From Rhizobium sp. Root1334 (GTDB taxonomy: Bacteria; Pseudomonadota; Alphaproteobacteria; Rhizobiales; Rhizobiaceae): 64,000 bases of DNA. Numbering within the stretch: position 1 is the stretch's first letter; every line of letters begins with the position of its first letter. Below the pieces are notes generated by a model, which was given only the letters and a program-made list of their open reading frames with translations, was not told the origin of the DNA and did no database searches. A program made the position numbers and the translations under genes. The stretch is from the NCBI RefSeq assembly GCF_001426665.1, contig NZ_LMEY01000005.1, forward strand, positions 39,581 through 103,580, given 5' to 3'. Shown here piece by piece: positions 26,762 through 35,461 of the stretch.

Positions 26762-27014
26762 CGCTACTGCCCCCGCCTGTGTAGGCTCATCAATATCTGC
26801 TCTCTCCAGATTCCGAAGCCTAACCAGGAGTGCCCTTACTTTCCCTAAAAGGCAGCCCTGTGCATTCGCGTTGTCAGATCAGATCGAGGATCGTTTCAAT
26901 GCCGAAGCCTATTCAAGAAGCGAAGTCCTCGTCTAACAGGCATGCGCGTGCCTAAGTTGGCAGCCGGTTGTTGCCTCTCAGAGATAGCCACTGGAAAAGT
27001 ACCATTAACTACCG

Positions 27015-27866
27015 TTACCGCTGATGGGCTGGGCCAGCCCACGAATCTTTATGTCTCTCTGCGAATTCAGCTGCAGTGTTGGGAGATCGGCCTGTCAGAG
27101 CGAACACGCCGTTGCTTAGACGATCCTCACTGCCTTCGCTAATTCTTTCGTCCATCTTTGCCAGGATACTGGCATATGCTTCGTCCAATCCAGCCCTTGC
27201 GTACCGTTCAGCCAGTTCAGTTGTTGTCAGATTGATGTGTTTGATGGTTCGGCCAATCACGTCACTGATCTTTTCGGCGAAATCCGCGTAAGAGAGGGTT
27301 TCTGGTCCTGTCAGTATGAAGTCGCGGTTCCACGACGTTTCCGCCAATAGTGCGCTGACAGCCGCCCTAGCGATATCAGCCGCGTCGATGAAACCAACGC
27401 GGCCTGTGCACGTTGCGGAGTAGATTGCGTTTTCGTGCCGGATGGTCTCGAGATGTTGCTGTTCCGAGAAATTCTGCATGAACCATGTGGGTCGCAAGAC
27501 TGTCCATTCCGGAGCCTCGTCCCGCAAATAGGAGTGGATCTGTCCCATCATCGGTCCGCCCGCTTCAAGGGATGACGCGCTTAGCAGTACGAAACGCCGG
27601 ACGCCACGCTTTCGCGCGATATCAAGGATAGGAGGAACGATCGTCCCATGATCGCTGTTGTTGGTCGGTGCAACGATATAGACAGCATCAACGCCATCGA
27701 ATGCAGCATCTGCTGTACGATGGTCTTCCCAGTCAAAGGCGACATCGTTATGGCTGGAGGGCGACCGAGTGGCAATTTTCGCCCTTACTCCTCTGGTTGC
27801 GAGCTCTTGAGTGACAAGTCTTCCTGTTTTTCCCTTACCACCGATGACCAGGATCTGAGTTGACAT
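27015..27866 (-). CDS. NmrA-like NAD(P)-binding protein
   Basis: This 283-residue protein starts MSTQILVIGGKGKTGRLVTQ (G-G-x-G-x-T-G), then 'DAVYIVAPTNNSDHGTIVPP', 'GVRRFVLLSASSLEAGGPMM' and 'ETLSYADFAEKISDVIGRTI'. It is an atypical SDR of the NmrA/ergot-alkaloid AgnL-like group without a Y-x-x-x-K motif. It starts 12 nt after the SnoaL-like gene and shares its operon, divergent from a TetR gene. It is the second of three NmrA genes in the window that lie beside a SnoaL gene. Confidence 0.87.
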   Translation of the reverse strand: MSTQILVIGGKGKTGRLVTQELATRGVRAKIATRSPSSHNDVAFDWEDHRTADAAFDGVDAVYIVAPTNNSDHGTIVPPILDIARKRGVRRFVLLSASSLEAGGPMMGQIHSYLRDEAPEWTVLRPTWFMQNFSEQQHLETIRHENAIYSATCTGRVGFIDAADIARAAVSALLAETSWNRDFILTGPETLSYADFAEKISDVIGRTIKHINLTTTELAERYARAGLDEAYASILAKMDERISEGSEDRLSNGVFALTGRSPNTAAEFAERHKDSWAGPAHQR

Positions 27867-27878
27867 GGCCGACTCCTC

Positions 27879-28319
27879 TCAATCTTTGTCCGCGGATGGC
27901 GCGCTCTCAATTGCAGAGAGAACAACAAGTGGGTTCCAGTAGTCACGGTAGCGACCAATTCGACCGTCTTTAAGCTCGATGATTGACACATAGTCCTGAT
28001 CGTAGCGGGCACCAGTGTCCGGCGAATGACCCTTGCAGCTGAACTCGATCGCCGCAGTGTCACCTCCTACGGAAATGAACGCGTGCTTGAGCGTCATAGA
28101 CTCGATTGAAATGAGCTTAGACACTGATGGAAGATAGGCCTCAAGTTCTGCCCGCCCTTCCAGACGCTCCGTGAAACCGGGTGGGTGATACGGGAATTCG
28201 AACACTACGTCCTCTGCGCACATCTCCAGAAGAGTTTGCGCATCCGATGCCAGCGCATCTCCCAGAGCTTGCCGCAACAAAGTCGATAGGCTTGGAAACT
28301 GATCGATCGATTTGGACAT
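27879..28319 (-). CDS. SnoaL/NTF2-like protein
   Basis: This 146-residue cytosolic protein has 'TLLRQALGDALASDAQTLLE' as the first helix, 'CAEDVVFEFPYHPPGFTERL' with the typical P-Y/F-x-P-P-G bend, and 'YDQDYVSIIELKDGRIGRYR' then D-Y-W-N-P, the ending of SnoaL-type ketosteroid-isomerase-like proteins. It is the first gene of a two-gene operon with the NmrA-like gene. A 16-bp near-palindrome 22 bp upstream probably binds the divergent TetR protein. Confidence 0.87.
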   Translation of the reverse strand: MSKSIDQFPSLSTLLRQALGDALASDAQTLLEMCAEDVVFEFPYHPPGFTERLEGRAELEAYLPSVSKLISIESMTLKHAFISVGGDTAAIEFSCKGHSPDTGARYDQDYVSIIELKDGRIGRYRDYWNPLVVLSAIESAPSADKD

Positions 28320-28340
28320 TTCGCTTTACTCCTTAGCGTT

Positions 28341-28356
28341 GGAACGATACCGTTCC
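28341..28356. promoter_or_regulatory. TetR operator candidate
   Basis: GGAACGATACCGTTCC has perfect 6-bp arms around a 4-bp centre and lies in the 58-bp gap between the SnoaL gene and the divergent TetR gene. Its place and symmetry make it the probable binding site for the TetR protein starting at 28378. Confidence 0.68.
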
Positions 28357-28377
28357 GACCTATATGGGGTAAAATGA

Positions 28378-28989
28378 ATGGAACGCAAGCGTATCGACGA
28401 AAAAAACAGGCGGCGTCCGAGCGGAGCGGCCGTGATGCGTGACGAAGTTACGGATTCTCTCCTGCGCGCATTTCTGGAGGAGTGGGCCGTTCACGGCTAT
28501 GCCGCGTTAAGCTTGGAGCGGGTAGCTGCACGTGCGGGAGCGGGCAAGGCGGCCATATATCGCCGCTGGCCTTCCAAGCTGGCTCTCGCTGTCGACGCGG
28601 TTCAAAAGTTTGGCATGGTCCTAACGGATGTAGCCGACAAAGGCGCACTGAGGAATGACCTGGAAGCTTACCTGCTGATGCTACGGCGCGCGCTTCGTCA
28701 TCGCCTCGTGCGTAAAATACTACCGGATCTTTATGCAGAAGCGTCACGTGGCTCCGAGCTCGCTCCAGTATTGAAGGATTTATCCGTATCGCGCCGGCGC
28801 GGCGGAGTTAGCTTAATCGAGCGGGCGATTGGCCGCGGCGAATTGCCGGCCGTGATCGACCGAGAGCTTGCGATGGATATGATACCCGCATCCCTTTATT
28901 GGGGCATGATCGTTACACGACGTCGCATTACACGGGTACAGATCCAACGGCAGGTAGATGCGCTGGTGGCCGGCCTTCAAGCCATCTAG
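28378..28989 (+). CDS. TetR-family regulator
   Basis: This 203-residue protein has a helix-turn-helix in 'GYAALSLERVAARAGAGKAA' followed by 'IYRRWPSKLALAVDAVQKF', typical of TetR/AcrR with a TetR_C_16/C_11-like helical ligand domain. It is complete. It is divergent from the SnoaL-NmrA operon with a palindromic site between, so it most likely represses that operon and itself. Confidence 0.9.
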   Translation: MERKRIDEKNRRRPSGAAVMRDEVTDSLLRAFLEEWAVHGYAALSLERVAARAGAGKAAIYRRWPSKLALAVDAVQKFGMVLTDVADKGALRNDLEAYLLMLRRALRHRLVRKILPDLYAEASRGSELAPVLKDLSVSRRRGGVSLIERAIGRGELPAVIDRELAMDMIPASLYWGMIVTRRRITRVQIQRQVDALVAGLQAI

Positions 28990-29252
28990 ACCGCTATTGT
29001 TTTGGGCGCTATCGCTTTATCTCCCCCCAACGTGGCGAGTGCTGTTGGAGATATGTGCAGCTGAAACAAGTAGCAGTTCGAAGTGCGCAAGCCAGAACCG
29101 ACCCATCTCCTGAAGCATAAACGGAAACAACCTCTCGCAGCCATCCCATTGTCCAGGGCTGCTAACCAGCGCGCGCAAGAATGGGGGCCTAGTTCCCATC
29201 AATGCCTCGACGTAACTTCTTCCCGTCAACCGAGGCATGAAAGGATACTTCA

Positions 29253-29816
29253 ATGAAAAACCGATATTCGATGTTTACGATCGTCATCGCTGGAACCCTC
29301 GCGACCCCTGCGTCTGCTCAAGATTCCATCAGTTGCCCTCAGGAAGGAACAGCTTCGCCCTTGGCGCTTCATGAAGAGTGGATCATGAAGGGATGGGAAC
29401 GTCGTGACGGCGATCCGAAGTTCAACTTCGTGGAAAAAATGGCCAAGTATTATGACCTCGAAGAGCCGGGTGGCGTATTCTGGGACAACTTTGCGCCTGG
29501 CGACACGCAACTCTTCACCGACGCGAGCGTTTACGGGCCCAACTGGGAAGATCTTCAGAACGCGGCGAGGTCTGTCCTCCACGGTATGACCGATGGCCAC
29601 CACGCGGTTGTGGGAGAAAAGGTTGCGAGCTCGGCCGTCGGTTTTGTCGGGCGACTCGAACGCCTTGACGGAACTGTTATCGCATTCGATGCGCGATCTC
29701 AGATCGGCTGGGCTTGTGTCAATGGGACCTGGAAGATCAAGCAGGAAATGACCTATGCTTGGGTGGTCGAGCCGGAAACAATTGAAAAGACGTTGGGCAA
29801 GATGATCGCCCAATGA
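29253..29816 (+). CDS. Secreted SnoaL/NTF2-like protein
   Basis: The protein is 187 residues long, with a signal peptide (MKNRYSMFTIVIAGTLATPA, cleavage after S-A). The mature part has 'FVEKMAKYYDLEEPGGVFWD', 'HHAVVGEKVASSAVGFVGRL' and 'ACVNGTWKIKQEMTYAWVVE', fitting a periplasmic NTF2-like fold. The long antisense frame over this gene has no protein-like features. It stands alone, downstream of the TetR gene, and its role is unknown. Confidence 0.78.
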   Translation: MKNRYSMFTIVIAGTLATPASAQDSISCPQEGTASPLALHEEWIMKGWERRDGDPKFNFVEKMAKYYDLEEPGGVFWDNFAPGDTQLFTDASVYGPNWEDLQNAARSVLHGMTDGHHAVVGEKVASSAVGFVGRLERLDGTVIAFDARSQIGWACVNGTWKIKQEMTYAWVVEPETIEKTLGKMIAQ

Positions 29817-30522
29817 ACATCGGCCGTCGGCCCACGTTTTGGTCTCACGCAGCATTCGCCAATGACTGCCGGATGCTGCGCATCGGGCTGCGATAATGTC
29901 TTCCCTTTTTGAACGGCGGACGCGCCCAGACTGTCTGCTTTCGTTAGGCGCCGACCAGGAGTGAACAGTGGGGTCTTGTGAATTGGTGACACGCCACAGG
30001 CGGTAAAATGCCGCTGATTTTCCTTTGTAAAGTCTGCAGTCAGTTGTCTTAGGTCGCGGATTTAGATCCGGTCGCGACGGCGCAAACCCGACGGATTGGA
30101 TCAAAACTACGGCTGATGTTCGAAAAACTCCATGTTCGCGCAATCTTCGGCCCTAGTCTGCAACGCATGAACAATCGGCTCTGTCGCTTCAAGCTGTATC
30201 TGCGGCGAACATCGCTTGGATATCTCGCGCCCACGCTGGAAAGCATCTTCAATGGGTCAGCTGCTCAATAGACCTGAGGGTCTAATTGGCAGGGCATCTC
30301 ATATGTTCGGAGAAGATTGTCACCATGAACTCAATGGCTAGATTTTGGCCAGTAGCCCCATCTGCAGGATGTCGTATGGCATATCAACATGGGCCCGCGA
30401 TGGTGCGGGCCTCAGCTTTCAGATTGATGCAAACAAGCTCTGAGCGAGTGGCGCATCCGGGGTTCAGGACGATCAGGAATCCAGGTTCTCTTCATAAATG
30501 GCCCAACCGGCGTTGTGCGGGA
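29817..30522. other. Gene-poor stretch with a possible IS3-type transposase tail
   Basis: No intact gene is seen. An ATG at 30167 opens a 34-codon frame ending at TAG 30271 and containing 'RRTSLGYLAPTLESIF', which resembles the C-terminal end of IS3-type OrfB transposases (R-x-H-S-S-L-G-Y-x-S/A-P). This is weak evidence for an IS remnant. The upstream extension of the prolyl oligopeptidase frame (30286-30522) is not protein-like. Confidence 0.3.
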
Positions 30523-32649
30523 ATGTGCTTAGCTGCGGCGATTGTTTATCTCCTGCTCGGGGCTGGGCATGTACGTTCGAATGAGGAGACGCCGATGATC
30601 TATCCTGAAACCGAAGAGGTCGAAGTCATGGAGGAGCACTTCGGTACTGCCATTGCTGACCCCTATCGTTGGTTGGAAAGTGATCTCAAAGCGGATCGAG
30701 CGGTCGCCCAGTGGGTTGACGCACAGAACAGCGTAACAAGCCGTTATATGGCGAGCCTTGCTAGTCGGGACGCATTCCGCGACCGTTTGACGGCGTTGTT
30801 TCATCATGAACAGTTGACGAGCCCCCTCAAACGAGGAGGGGACTACTTCTTCACCCGGAACACGGGGCTCGACATCCAACCTGTCCTGGTCGTGCGAGAC
30901 GGCGATAACGGTGCTGAGCGGACGATCCTGGATCCTAACCAGTGGTCCGAAGACGGTACAAAAGCACTAGCCGTATGGGCTCCCTCCGAGGACGGAAAGC
31001 TTGTGGCCTATGCGATCCAGGAGAATGGTTCGGATTGGCGTACCATTCGTGTTCTTGACGTGCAGAGCGGCGCGGTTCTCGCTGATGAGATTGCCTGGGC
31101 CCGTTTTACCCTGATTGCCTGGGCGGCGGATGGTTCCGGCTTCTTTTATTCTGGCAGCCCGGAGCCAAATGAGAGTGGTCGATCTGACGCGCAAGTGGTC
31201 AACCATGCTGTCTACTTCCATCGGCTTGGCACACAGCAGTCTGAAGATCGCCTCGTCCACTCTCCTGCGGCCGAGCATCCGCTTCTGCATACTGTCGATG
31301 TCACGGCGGATGGACGATATTTAGTCATCTATTCGACCGCCCTCATGGGAGGGAGTGCTCTCTCGCTGGTAGACCTGTCTGTTCCTGAGTGGCAGGTACG
31401 GCCCGTGCTTGAGCGCTTCGACCATTTGTCGGCGTTTGTTGGCAATGTTGGTACGAAACTTTATATTCTGACGACTGATGAAGCCGAACGAGGAAAGATC
31501 GTCACCGTAGATCTTGCCGCGCCGAACTTGGTTTTTAATGATCTCATTGAGGAAAAGCCTGGCGCGTATTTGCGCCTTGCATCTCTGGTCGGCGACAAAC
31601 TTCTCTTGTCTTACATGGTCGACGCAAGAATTGAAGTCGAGCGTTATGAGCTGGATGGAAAGGCGGCTGGCGCTGTAAATTTGCCAGGAGCCGGCAGTGC
31701 GGGAACGTTCAGTGGCCGCCCAGGTGATGACGAAGCTTTTTTCACGTTTACCAACTACGCCACTCCCAAGACCGTTTACCGCTATGATGTCAACGCCAAC
31801 GAAGCTACTTTGTGGGCTGGGCCGGATGGTTTCGTTGGTGCTGATCGTTCGTCAGGCGACATTGAAGTAGAGAAGCGCTTCTACACCGCCAAGGATGGTA
31901 CTCTCATACCAGTTTCGATCATTCGACGCGCCGGATCCGAAGCTGCCGCGCCAACTATGCTCACCGCTTATGGAGGCTTTGGCATTCCGCTGCTGCCGGC
32001 TTACTCGCCACAGGCCGTCGCTTGGGTCCAGGATGGTGGTGTCTATGCCGTTGCTAACATTCGGGGTGGGGGTGAATATGGAAAGATCTGGCACGAAGCT
32101 GGCAAGGGTCGGTCGAAGAAGACTGCTTTTGATGATTTCATCGCTGCTGCAGAATTCTTGAAGCGGGAGGGCATCAGCAGTGAGGGCGGACTTGCCATTC
32201 ACGGCGAGTCGCACGGAGGCATGCTCGTCGGTGCAGTCGTCAATCAGCGTCCCGACTTGTTCGACGTCGCGCTCCCTGGCGTCGGCGTTATGGATATGTT
32301 GCGCTTTGATCGCTTCACTGCAGGGAAGCTGTGGATCTCTGAATTCGGGGAGCCGTCGACGGAGGATAGCTTCAAATACCTCCGGTCTTACTCTCCACTT
32401 CACAACATCAAGACCGGAGAGGATTATCCGGCCATACTCGTCACGACGGCAGACACCGATGACCGAGTGGTTCCTGCCCATTCGTTGAAATACGTGGCGA
32501 CGCTTCAAGCGTCACAAGTCGGACCGAGACCGCAGCTGCTGAGGGTGGAACGAAACGCCGGCCATGGTGTCGGCACGCCAACTCAGAAGATCATCGATGA
32601 ATATGCCGAAAGGTGGTCCTTTGCCGCGCATTGGACCGGCCTCCGGTGA
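30523..32649 (+). CDS. Prolyl oligopeptidase family serine peptidase, exported
   Basis: The protein has about 708 residues from the ATG at 30523, which gives a signal peptide (MCLAAAIVYLLLGAGHVRSN). The N-terminal seven-bladed propeller begins 'YRWLESDLKADRAVAQWVDA'. The C-terminal hydrolase domain has 'APTMLTAYGGFGIPLLPAYS', 'VANIRGGGEYGKIWHEAGKG', the nucleophile S563 in G-E-S-H-G-G, D647 in 'TADTDDRVVPAHSLKY' and H681 in 'NAGHGVGT'. All triad residues are present. The usual G-G-S-N-G-G elbow is G-E-S-H-G-G here. It probably cleaves short peptides after proline in the periplasm. Confidence 0.88.
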   Translation: MCLAAAIVYLLLGAGHVRSNEETPMIYPETEEVEVMEEHFGTAIADPYRWLESDLKADRAVAQWVDAQNSVTSRYMASLASRDAFRDRLTALFHHEQLTSPLKRGGDYFFTRNTGLDIQPVLVVRDGDNGAERTILDPNQWSEDGTKALAVWAPSEDGKLVAYAIQENGSDWRTIRVLDVQSGAVLADEIAWARFTLIAWAADGSGFFYSGSPEPNESGRSDAQVVNHAVYFHRLGTQQSEDRLVHSPAAEHPLLHTVDVTADGRYLVIYSTALMGGSALSLVDLSVPEWQVRPVLERFDHLSAFVGNVGTKLYILTTDEAERGKIVTVDLAAPNLVFNDLIEEKPGAYLRLASLVGDKLLLSYMVDARIEVERYELDGKAAGAVNLPGAGSAGTFSGRPGDDEAFFTFTNYATPKTVYRYDVNANEATLWAGPDGFVGADRSSGDIEVEKRFYTAKDGTLIPVSIIRRAGSEAAAPTMLTAYGGFGIPLLPAYSPQAVAWVQDGGVYAVANIRGGGEYGKIWHEAGKGRSKKTAFDDFIAAAEFLKREGISSEGGLAIHGESHGGMLVGAVVNQRPDLFDVALPGVGVMDMLRFDRFTAGKLWISEFGEPSTEDSFKYLRSYSPLHNIKTGEDYPAILVTTADTDDRVVPAHSLKYVATLQASQVGPRPQLLRVERNAGHGVGTPTQKIIDEYAERWSFAAHWTGLR

Positions 32650-32692
32650 GCGTCCATGAAGGACGGCCACTCTTCCTAGATCCTTTCGTTCT

Positions 32693-32719
32693 GCCCCCTC
32701 GCGGACCAATTCAGGGGGC
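32693..32719 (+). terminator. GC-rich hairpin after the peptidase gene
   Basis: GCCCCCT (32693-32699) pairs with AGGGGGC (32713-32719) across a 13-nt loop, 43 nt after the stop codon. No T-run follows; it is a weak terminator candidate. Confidence 0.4.
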
Positions 32720-32893
32720 CTTGCGCAGCTGACATAGTTACCGCTGTGCGTGAGGACGCAAGCCTAAGGAAATCCATCTGCGAACGGCCGTTCTTCGATC
32801 CGAAACCTAATTCTGCAGCCGTTGCCGCCTAGAGCGCTGCGGATGCAAATCCGTTACCGAAATTCAGTGTCTTACAACTAAAAGGACTGTTTC

Positions 32894-34036
32894 ATGAGAC
32901 GAGCTTCGTGCCTGATTTCATTTGTCTTTGCTTTCTGCTCTCTGGGAACCAGCGCTCTTGCTGACGACATCAGCAGGATCGCTGAGTCTTCGTTTGGCCC
33001 GATCATAAAAGAATATGCCATCCCTGGACTTGTGGTGGGTGTGACCCGCAATGGGGAGCACAGCTTTTACTCTTTTGGGCTCGCCTCCCAGGCTAACGGT
33101 CTCAAAGTCACCCCGGACACTCTGTTCGAGCTTGGTTCAATCAGCAAGATCTTCAACGTCACCTTGGCTGCGCTCGCAGAAGAACGCGGTAATCTCAGTC
33201 TAGACGATACAGTGGCGCAACACCTTTGCGCGGCTCCTTGCTCAATTGCCGGCGACTTGACGCTTATGGATCTGGCAACCCATCGTACCGGCGGCATGCC
33301 TCTGCAAATCCCGGATAGCGTATCGAGTGAAGACGAGCTTGTAGATTGGCTCGAGCACTGGCGTCAGTCACAACCAGAGGCACGTAGCTACTCAAACATC
33401 AGTATTGGTCTTCTGGGGTATATCACCGGTCAAGCGTTCGAGGGGGGATACAAGAGGGCGGTTCAAGACGTTCTTTTCCCGGCACTCGGCCTGACGAACA
33501 CCTGGATCGATGTGCCAAGGATCAAGATGTCGCAATACGCTTTCGGCTACGATCGCAAAACGAACGCTGCCATCAGGGTCAATCCGGGCTTGCTCGATGC
33601 GGAGGCGTACGGGGTCAAGTCCAGTGCCCGAGACATGCTCAAGTTGCTCGACGCAGAACTGGGTGTAGACATCATCGCGGACGAACTTAAGAATGCCATC
33701 GCCCGTACTCAGCAACCCGCATATCGAACGGCGTACTTCGAGCAAGCGATGATTTGGGAAAGGTATTCATGGCCCGTTGACCTGCAGACAATCCTTGCTG
33801 GGAATGGAGTTGATTTTATCTTGAACCCTCAGTCTACCGAGGATCTCAAACCTGGTCCGATTTTCGAGGAAGAGGTCATCCTCAGCAAAACCGGCTCGAC
33901 GAACGGATTTGGCGGGTACATCGCGGTGGTGCCGAGCGAGAAGATCGGGGTTGTAGTACTCGCTAACAAGAACTACCCCAATGAAGCCCGCGTCAAGGCG
34001 ACCGTGGCGGTCATCGAAACCATGTTGGCAGAGTGA
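32894..34036 (+). CDS. ampC: Class C beta-lactamase (AmpC-type)
   Basis: The protein is 380 residues with a signal peptide (cleavage after 'GTSALA'). All class C motifs are present in register: S82-I-S-K85 in 'TLFELGSISK', Y166-S-N168 in 'RSYSNISIGLLGY', and K332-T-G334 in 'LSKTGSTNGFGGYIAVVP'. 'TWIDVP', 'NPGLLDAEAYGVKSSARDM' and 'VVVLANKNYPNEARVKAT' are also classic AmpC segments, so it is a true cephalosporinase-type enzyme rather than a generic serine hydrolase. The family hydrolyses beta-lactams in the periplasm. No AmpR-type regulator is adjacent, so expression may be constitutive or controlled elsewhere. A strong hairpin follows. Confidence 0.93.
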   Translation: MRRASCLISFVFAFCSLGTSALADDISRIAESSFGPIIKEYAIPGLVVGVTRNGEHSFYSFGLASQANGLKVTPDTLFELGSISKIFNVTLAALAEERGNLSLDDTVAQHLCAAPCSIAGDLTLMDLATHRTGGMPLQIPDSVSSEDELVDWLEHWRQSQPEARSYSNISIGLLGYITGQAFEGGYKRAVQDVLFPALGLTNTWIDVPRIKMSQYAFGYDRKTNAAIRVNPGLLDAEAYGVKSSARDMLKLLDAELGVDIIADELKNAIARTQQPAYRTAYFEQAMIWERYSWPVDLQTILAGNGVDFILNPQSTEDLKPGPIFEEEVILSKTGSTNGFGGYIAVVPSEKIGVVVLANKNYPNEARVKATVAVIETMLAE

Positions 34037-34049
34037 CGATAATCGTTTG

Positions 34050-34077
34050 AAGGCTGGCAGATCTAGATGCCAGCCTT
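34050..34077 (+). terminator. Hairpin downstream of ampC
   Basis: AAGGCTGGCA (34050-34059) and TGCCAGCCTT (34068-34077) form a perfect 10-bp stem with an 8-nt loop, 14 nt after the stop codon. Only a short T-run (CTTTT) follows about 9 nt later. Confidence 0.65.
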
Positions 34078-34280
34078 CGCCTGACCTTTTCAGAACAGGG
34101 CCATCAATCATCTAAGCCAGCGACCTTCATGCAGTGAAGACGATCTCAGCGATACGCATGGCGCATCCGTATGAAATCCTGATCACTCCATGTTGTCGCA
34201 ATGTTCAGCGGTATTTTTCGGTTCTGACGTCCGGCATTCAAGTCCGATGGCGTGAGACGTCGAACAATTGAGGTAATGAC

Positions 34281-34520
34281 ATGGTCTTTCAATCACTGAA
34301 ACGAGGCGCATCCGCACTGAGGAGCGCCGCACTCGTAACGTTGCTGGGTATGGCAACGGCAGGCTGCGTATCCGATAGCGGATCGATGGAAAACGCCTAT
34401 CGCGCCAATCTTGCTAGCGAAACAGCACTCAACGCCCAGATCATAAGCGACCGCGCTCGAGATCAGCGCTGCCAGCGTGACCCGAGCCGGCGTGAGTGCG
34501 GTCCTCGATATCCCCGCTAA
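34281..34520 (+). CDS. Small lipoprotein
   Basis: This 79-residue protein has a positively charged start (MVFQSLKRGASALRSAALVT), a hydrophobic core and a lipobox 'GMATAGC' with the acylated Cys at residue 29. The mature part is short and charged ('YRANLASETALNAQIISDRA', then R-D-Q-R-C-Q-R-D-P-S-R-R-E-C-G-P). No family is recognised. A GAGGT site precedes the ATG and a long-stem hairpin follows, so it is probably a separately transcribed gene. Confidence 0.72.
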   Translation: MVFQSLKRGASALRSAALVTLLGMATAGCVSDSGSMENAYRANLASETALNAQIISDRARDQRCQRDPSRRECGPRYPR

Positions 34521-34531
34521 TAGCCTAAGCA

Positions 34532-34576
34532 GAGATCACCGGCGGATACTGCAGTGTGAATCCAACCGGTGATCTC
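34532..34576 (+). terminator. Hairpin downstream of the lipoprotein gene
   Basis: GAGATCACCGG (34532-34542) and CCGGTGATCTC (34566-34576) form a perfect 11-bp stem with a 23-nt loop, 11 nt after the stop codon. Confidence 0.6.
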
Positions 34577-34718
34577 GTCATTCTGCTTCTGTTTATCTTT
34601 CGGGATCGGTCGCTAAGGCACGTTGAAAGATGGCGTCATGGCGTCCCAGCGAGGGCGCTTCCGATCGCTGCAGGAATAAGGCCCTTTACGGCCTTCCAAG
34701 CCTTCAAAGGAATCTGTC

Positions 34719-35399
34719 ATGCATGACTGGACATCTGCGAAACGGCCGAATCTGGGGGAAGTGGGCCTCGGAATAATATCCTTTCAGATCCTGCTTATTC
34801 TGGTGGCTCTTGCAGTCGGCGGCCTGGCGCCTGGCGAACCAGTATGGCAAGGGGTCATCGGCTCGTACGGCGGAGGTGTCGCCGGCCTCGGTGCGTTCGC
34901 CATAGCATATCTTATCCGTCGACGAGGCTTCTCAGCCTACGGGTTCACACAAGTTGACCTCCGCTGGTTCGTAATTGCTTCGGCTTTAGCAGTCTTTGGA
35001 TACGCCTGCAGTATTGTTATTCTACAAGGGCTTTCTGAGTGGGGCAGGGGCTCAGCCGACGATCCTCAAGCGATACTCCATGCCGCAGCGCGGGGAGGTG
35101 CAGTACCTTTTCTCCTGTCTTTTATTGGTGGGGCTCTGCTGACTCCATTGGGCGAAGAATTGCTATTCAGAGGTGTTGTCGCGAATGCACTGAATCGGTT
35201 TGGAATGTGGGCAGGTGTCGGCTTAAGTTCCGTAATTTTCGGAGTGGCCCATGGAGTAGGAGTAATTCTACCTATCGCGATCATGATGGGGCTCTTCTCT
35301 GGCATTCTGTTCCGCATGACAGGTTCGATCTGGCCGTCCGTCGCTCTCCACTCCCTATATAATGGGCTTCACAGCTTCGGCTCAGCGCTTCAAGGCTAG
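34719..35399 (+). CDS. CPBP family intramembrane metalloprotease
   Basis: This 226-residue protein with about six to seven hydrophobic helices has the three CPBP (Abi/CAAX) motifs: 'PLGEELLFRGVVANALNRFG' (E-E-x-x-x-R), 'VIFGVAHGVGVILPIAIMMG' (F-x-x-x-H) and 'SIWPSVALHSLYNGLHSFG' (H-x-x-x-N). These are the metal and catalytic residues of the family, so the protein is probably an active membrane protease. In bacteria the family includes immunity proteins and regulators; no bacteriocin gene is adjacent. Confidence 0.87.
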   Translation: MHDWTSAKRPNLGEVGLGIISFQILLILVALAVGGLAPGEPVWQGVIGSYGGGVAGLGAFAIAYLIRRRGFSAYGFTQVDLRWFVIASALAVFGYACSIVILQGLSEWGRGSADDPQAILHAAARGGAVPFLLSFIGGALLTPLGEELLFRGVVANALNRFGMWAGVGLSSVIFGVAHGVGVILPIAIMMGLFSGILFRMTGSIWPSVALHSLYNGLHSFGSALQG

Positions 35400-35461
35400 C
35401 GTGTGAAACTCGCCGATCAGATATGTACTGCCAAGAGACCTGACGAATAGGTTGATCGCGC

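Noticed and set aside
29250..30143. 297-codon open frame on the reverse strand over the secreted SnoaL-like gene
   Set aside because: It is antisense to a gene with a clear signal peptide and fold, is rich in Arg and Ser, and shows no recognisable domain.
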